Positions 60,801 to 64,000 of a stretch of 64,000 nt of DNA are shown here, in pieces. A program made the position numbers and the translations under genes. The number at the start of each line of letters is the position of its first letter. Positions within the stretch are counted from its first letter, which is position 1. This DNA comes from Oxyruncus cristatus. Taxonomy: Eukaryota; Chordata; Aves; Passeriformes; Cotingidae. Below the pieces are notes generated by a model that saw nothing but the letters and a program-made list of their open reading frames with translations, ran no database searches and was not told the origin of the DNA. The stretch is from positions 106,740 to 170,739 of the forward strand of contig VXAY01002120.1 in assembly GCA_013399855.1 (NCBI GenBank), read 5' to 3'.

Positions 60801-61489
60801 AGTGATTTTAAATCAGTTAGGCAGCCTGTTCTTGTCAGCCCATATCCTGCAGTGTCTCAAAACAAAATGTCATTTGTGAAAGTGGTGTTGAACAGCCATT
60901 TTTCTATGCATGCACCAGTGCCACACTTACGTGTGGGGCTGATCAATGGAACTGACCTCCAGAAAAAACATTTCTGATGCCACGGTTATAGCTTGAAAAA
61001 AGAAAAAAACCTTCCTGCATTGCATCCAGCAGAGATCTGCTACCATCCAGAAGGAAATGCAAGCATTTCCATTCTTCTTGTAGCCTCCAAGGACCATGTG
61101 TGCAACATCTTGTGCTGATGATAAGGTTTTTTACAGAATGGGTTTGTAGAATTATACTTTGTGCTTGTCTTAAAGGCTTTGCTCCCAGTGTCCGGTGGCT
61201 ACGTAATCTCTCTCTCTCTTGCTTTTTGTTTTAGTCCTGTGCATAATGCTTTCAGTGAAAACCTTTGTCATAGGAAGATACACCTTCCAAGAGCTCTGAA
61301 AAACAGGAAAAGATGAATCAAGGAGTGTTATATTAAAATAATAGTCTTCAAGTAAATATTTTAAATTATGAGTATCTGTCTCATAATTTTAGAATGCATA
61401 TCTGTAGTTTGTCATTTCTTATCTAAGGGTCCTTGAAAGTCCCATTTTAAAGTTGTTCTAAAATACTTTCATTTATGGATAATCATCAG
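57891..61489. other. Intergenic stretch, or intron if the gene extends
   Basis: No recognised repeat apart from a short TC run near 61208-61218. An acceptor (TTGCTTTTTGTTTTAG) before 61235 opens onto PVHNAFSENLCHRKIHLPRA and a stop 26 codons on, or in another frame onto 22 codons and a stop. It could be an alternative last exon. Confidence 0.4.
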
Positions 61490-61595
61490 GTTTCATGACT
61501 CAGGAGCAAAATCTGTAACAACATCAACCAAAGCAAAAATTGCTGTGGAGAATACAGAAGAGAAGACATTCAAATCAAAGACAAAAATTAATGAG
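61490..61595 (+). CDS. Candidate coding exon downstream of the apparent gene end
   Basis: The 106 bases after AATCATCAG read FHDSGAKSVTTSTKAKIAVE then NTEEKTFKSKTKINE, and end on a codon boundary at GAG|GTGAGA. Lysine- and threonine-rich, so probably disordered. The donor is good; the acceptor has a poor pyrimidine tract. Its incoming phase (one base) would join 53062, which leaves two bases, but not 57378. It may belong to an alternative long isoform or to another gene continuing past the window. Not identified. Confidence 0.38.
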
Positions 61596-61699
61596 GTGAG
61601 AATAAGTTAAAATATGATATAAGGTCCTGGATACTACCAAACTCTATCACACCATTTAGTGAAATGTTCTGTGACTAGTAACTCTGGAGAGCATTCAGT

Positions 61700-62350
61700 T
61701 GAAAATTACTGTCCTGCCCTTTGGCCACAACAACCCCCTGCAGCGCTACAGGCTGGGCACAGAGTGGCTGGAGAGCAGCCAGGCAGAAAGGGACCTGGGA
61801 GTTTGGATTGACAGGACGCTGAACATGAGCCAGCAGTGTGCCCAGGTGGCCAAGAAGGCCAAGGGCNNNNNNNNNNNNNNNNNNNNNNNNNNNNNNNNNN
61901 NNNNNNNNNNNNNNNNNNNNNNNNNNNNNNNNNNNNNNNNNNNNNNNNNNNNNNNNNNNNNNNNNNNNNNNNNNNNNNNNNNNNNNNNNNNNNNNNNNNN
62001 NNNNNNNNNNNNNNNNNNNNNNNNNNNNNNNNNNNNNNNNNNNNNNNNNNNNNNNNNNNNNNNNNNNNNNNNNNNNNNNNNNNNNNNNNNNNNNNNNNNN
62101 NNNNNNNNNNNNNNNNNNNNNNNNNNNNNNNNNNNNNNNNNNNNNNNNNNNNNNNNNNNNNNNNNNNNNNNNNNNNNNNNNNNNNNNNNNNNNGGTGGAT
62201 TCTCTGTCCCTGGAGGTTTTTAAGATGAGACTGGATGTGGCACTGAGTGCCATGATCTAGTAACTGAGGTGGCAGCGGATCAAGGGTTGGAGTTGATGAT
62301 CTCAGAGGTCCTTTCCAACCTGGCTGAATCTATTATTCTATGATTCTATG
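61700..62350 (+). mobile_element. CR1 non-LTR retrotransposon, 3' part with C-terminal reverse-transcriptase coding sequence
   Basis: Before the gap, one frame reads [20 protein letters not shown] and then [15 protein letters not shown], the C-terminal end of the CR1 pol protein. After the gap come CCCTGGAGGTTTTTAAGATG, a GTTGGAGTTGATGATCTC block and the tail CTATTATTCTATGATTCTAT. The frame is intact as far as it can be read, and divergence looks lower than in the other copies, so this may be the youngest CR1 here. The element is 5'-truncated and interrupted by the 327-base gap. Confidence 0.95.
61867..62193. other. Assembly gap (327 N) inside a CR1 copy
   Basis: Begins just after the KKAKG codons and ends in the CR1 3' UTR, so the missing sequence is CR1 and the gap is a repeat-collapse type break. 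Confidence 0.99.
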
Positions 62351-62935
62351 ACTAACCATTTTGAACTGATAGGATTTTTTTTGTTGTTAATTAATCAGAT
62401 AATGGGTTCCTTTTGTCACTCAGCAGCTTATGTAGGATATAGGAAATGTACCTTCTACACAGAGCCAAGAGTTTATTTTCTAATTTGTGCTGCAATTTTA
62501 TTTTAGGTTCATAGGTAGTTTGTTTCACATAAAATAGTTTCACGTCAAGGTTCTTAATTGCAGAAATATACCAAAAATATTGTACTCATAGGCACTGCAC
62601 CACACAATTGCACAAAGCTGAGCTCCGGTGGATGGAGGGAACAGTAACCTGGTTGTTACTTGCTGGGTAACAGCAGGCTTGTTTTTTTTTACCTGCCTGG
62701 CAACAGCAGACTTATCTTACCCTGCAAGATAAATCAAAGCTCCGTGCTGGTCAAGACATGGCCAGGCAAGGCTGAAGGCCTTAATGGAGTTCATATAAAT
62801 CCTGTGGCCTGCCACTGGTTATGGCAATACCATATTTGTTAGTCAGTACTTCTTCCTGCAGTTCGGTAATTTTGCCTCTTTGAATTTGTTCTTCAAGCTG
62901 CTTGTTATCTTTGTAGAATCATATTTGTGCTTGGG
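62351..62935. other. Non-coding stretch with an imperfect direct repeat
   Basis: Contains the 25-bp repeat at 62656-62713. No exon or further mobile element recognised. Confidence 0.5.
62656..62713. repeat. Imperfect 25-bp direct repeat
   Basis: Copies begin TTACTTGCTGGGTAACAGCA and TTACCTGCCTGGCAACAGCA, 33 bases apart, separated by a T run. A frame across it repeats the peptide LxGNSRL. Confidence 0.75.
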
Positions 62936-63092
62936 ATTGCCTCATCCCAGGTGCAGGACCTTGCACTTTGCCTTATTGAATCTGATGAGATTCCTCTGAG
63001 CCCACTTCTCAAACTTGTCCAGGTCCATCTGAATGGCTTCTCATCCTTCAGGCCTGCAAACCTCATCACTTGTCTTGGTGTCATCTTTATAG
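62936..63092 (-). mobile_element. CR1 non-LTR retrotransposon, internal pol fragment
   Basis: Reads GATTGCCTCATCCCAGGTGC, AGGACCTTGCACTTTGCCTT and TGTCCAGGTCCATCTGAATG. This is the reversed reverse-transcriptase region of CR1 without a 3' tail, so it is an internal piece of an older, broken copy. It lies 0.6 kb from the plus-strand copy and in the opposite orientation. Confidence 0.88.
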
Positions 63093-64000
63093 TTCTGTAT
63101 TCCCTGAATTATGTCTAAGCTTCTGGATTTACTGAAAATGAGTTTGGACTTCATTTTTACTGTGCATGTTTTCACTCAGTTTAATAGCAGAGCCCTTTCC
63201 CTGTAGTGGGCAATTGAGTAAGGCAAGTTTGTATTCTGTTGTTAATAATTATATCAGCATGGCTCAGATATGAATGAACTGCTGACCCAGTTCCATGGTG
63301 GCTCCTGCACCCTGTTAGATCTCTGGGACTCAGCTGGCAGTGGCAAGTGGGGTTTAGAACCACATTTCTTTTTTAGTCTTTAGCACCCAGTGGGTGCTAG
63401 GATGGATCTGTCGCATATTTTTTTTTTTTTTCATCTTTTCAACATTCTTTCAAGTCTTGTACAAAGTTATTGAATTTCACAGTTCTGATGTTTTCCTTAT
63501 CAGGGTATTTTATGTTTCCAGATATATTCTTCACCCTCTTAGCAGCTTATCTTTAAGTGAAACCATGCTTACAGTGCTGTGCGGTGATTAATGCATGCCT
63601 TTCTTTTTAACCCTTTGTCTCTTATTTCTTCTGGCACTTTCTTTCTTCCCTCTGCTCACTTAAGTTCATACTTTCCTCACACAAGTCCTAATATTTCTGT
63701 TGCAACACGCCTTCTCAAAATGTTGTCTTTTAACAGGCCTCTCCTTGCCCTTGATCCTTGCAGAGATTGTGTCCATGTCTAAAGAATCAAACTGACCCAA
63801 GTGTTCAAATGAACTTTGTTAAATCCATTAGACTGTGTGTTAACACAAAGGTCACTCAGGGTTTAGCTACAAGACTCTCCTGTCCTCAGCAAACATGTGC
63901 ACTTGATTCCTGCAGTGCCCTGAGTGCCCTTAATCTGATTTGAATTACTGGTAGTGGAAAGGGCTGACTTCTGTTAGGAGTCACATGAATGTTTAAAAGC
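63093..64000. other. Non-coding stretch to the window edge
   Basis: AT-rich, with a T run at 63418-63431. An acceptor-like CTTTTAACAG near 63738 opens no convincing frame. Further, more decayed CR1 sequence may extend a little past 63092. Confidence 0.5.

Noticed and set aside
61675..62260. Several overlapping ORFs across the third gap
   Set aside because: Only the 61699 frame has meaning, as the CR1 pol C-terminus. The others are other frames of the same element or of N.
1..64000. tRNA, rRNA, snRNA genes, CRISPR arrays, bacterial-type promoters or operons
   Set aside because: None seen on either strand. The window is vertebrate nuclear DNA.

Overview
The window is vertebrate nuclear DNA, almost certainly from a bird. 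It contains eleven truncated CR1 non-LTR retrotransposon copies. Several end in the 8-bp tail repeat (ATTCTATG-type) and head-ward in the 'GGTTTGGGTTGGAAGG' block typical of avian CR1. Other repeats are sparse and the background is AT-rich. There are short N gaps of the kind left in a short-read assembly. No bacterial-style operons, CRISPR arrays or viral genomes are visible. Almost every long open frame is background, because genes here are split into short exons. I therefore looked for segments with a pyrimidine-rich AG acceptor, an open frame and a GT donor, and then asked whether neighbouring segments keep one reading frame across the splice.

Left third (1-22 kb, + strand). A series of exon-like segments (7781-7835, 11333-11484, 12631-12700, 13033-13172) joins in frame to a convincing terminal exon at 16858-16920 that ends in TGA. 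This looks like the 3' end of a gene that starts before the window. I do not recognise the protein. CR1 copies lie at 5.5, 13.6-14.0, 16.4-16.7 and 18.95-19.4 kb.

Middle (22.1-23.4 kb). A GC- and CpG-rich island is interrupted by a 572-base assembly gap. It is the likely promoter of a second + strand gene, with a possible first coding exon at 22359-22429. A 10-codon upstream ORF has a stop that overlaps that start codon (TGATG).

Right part (30.9-57.9 kb, + strand). A longer exon chain lies at 30883, 33084, 33819, 34052, 34534, 35141, 36704, 42652, 48032, 48175, 48783, 50567, then 52980, 55959, 56375 and 57343. It is phase-compatible at nearly every junction. It reaches a stop codon at 57393-57395 and an AATAAA with a GT-rich stretch after it near 57.87 kb. 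The chain encodes roughly 500 residues of a protein I cannot name. At least one exon is missing between 50.7 and 53.0 kb, and others may be missing before 30.9 kb and between 42.9 and 48.0 kb. One more exon-like segment lies at 61490-61595, beyond the apparent poly(A) site. The rest is intron or intergenic DNA with CR1 copies (26.3, 29.3, 35.9, 39.1, 61.7 and 62.9 kb), simple repeats and two further gaps (46277-47065, 61867-62193).

The exon calls were read by eye from splice signals and frame. Each is individually tentative; the phase agreement along the chains is the main support.
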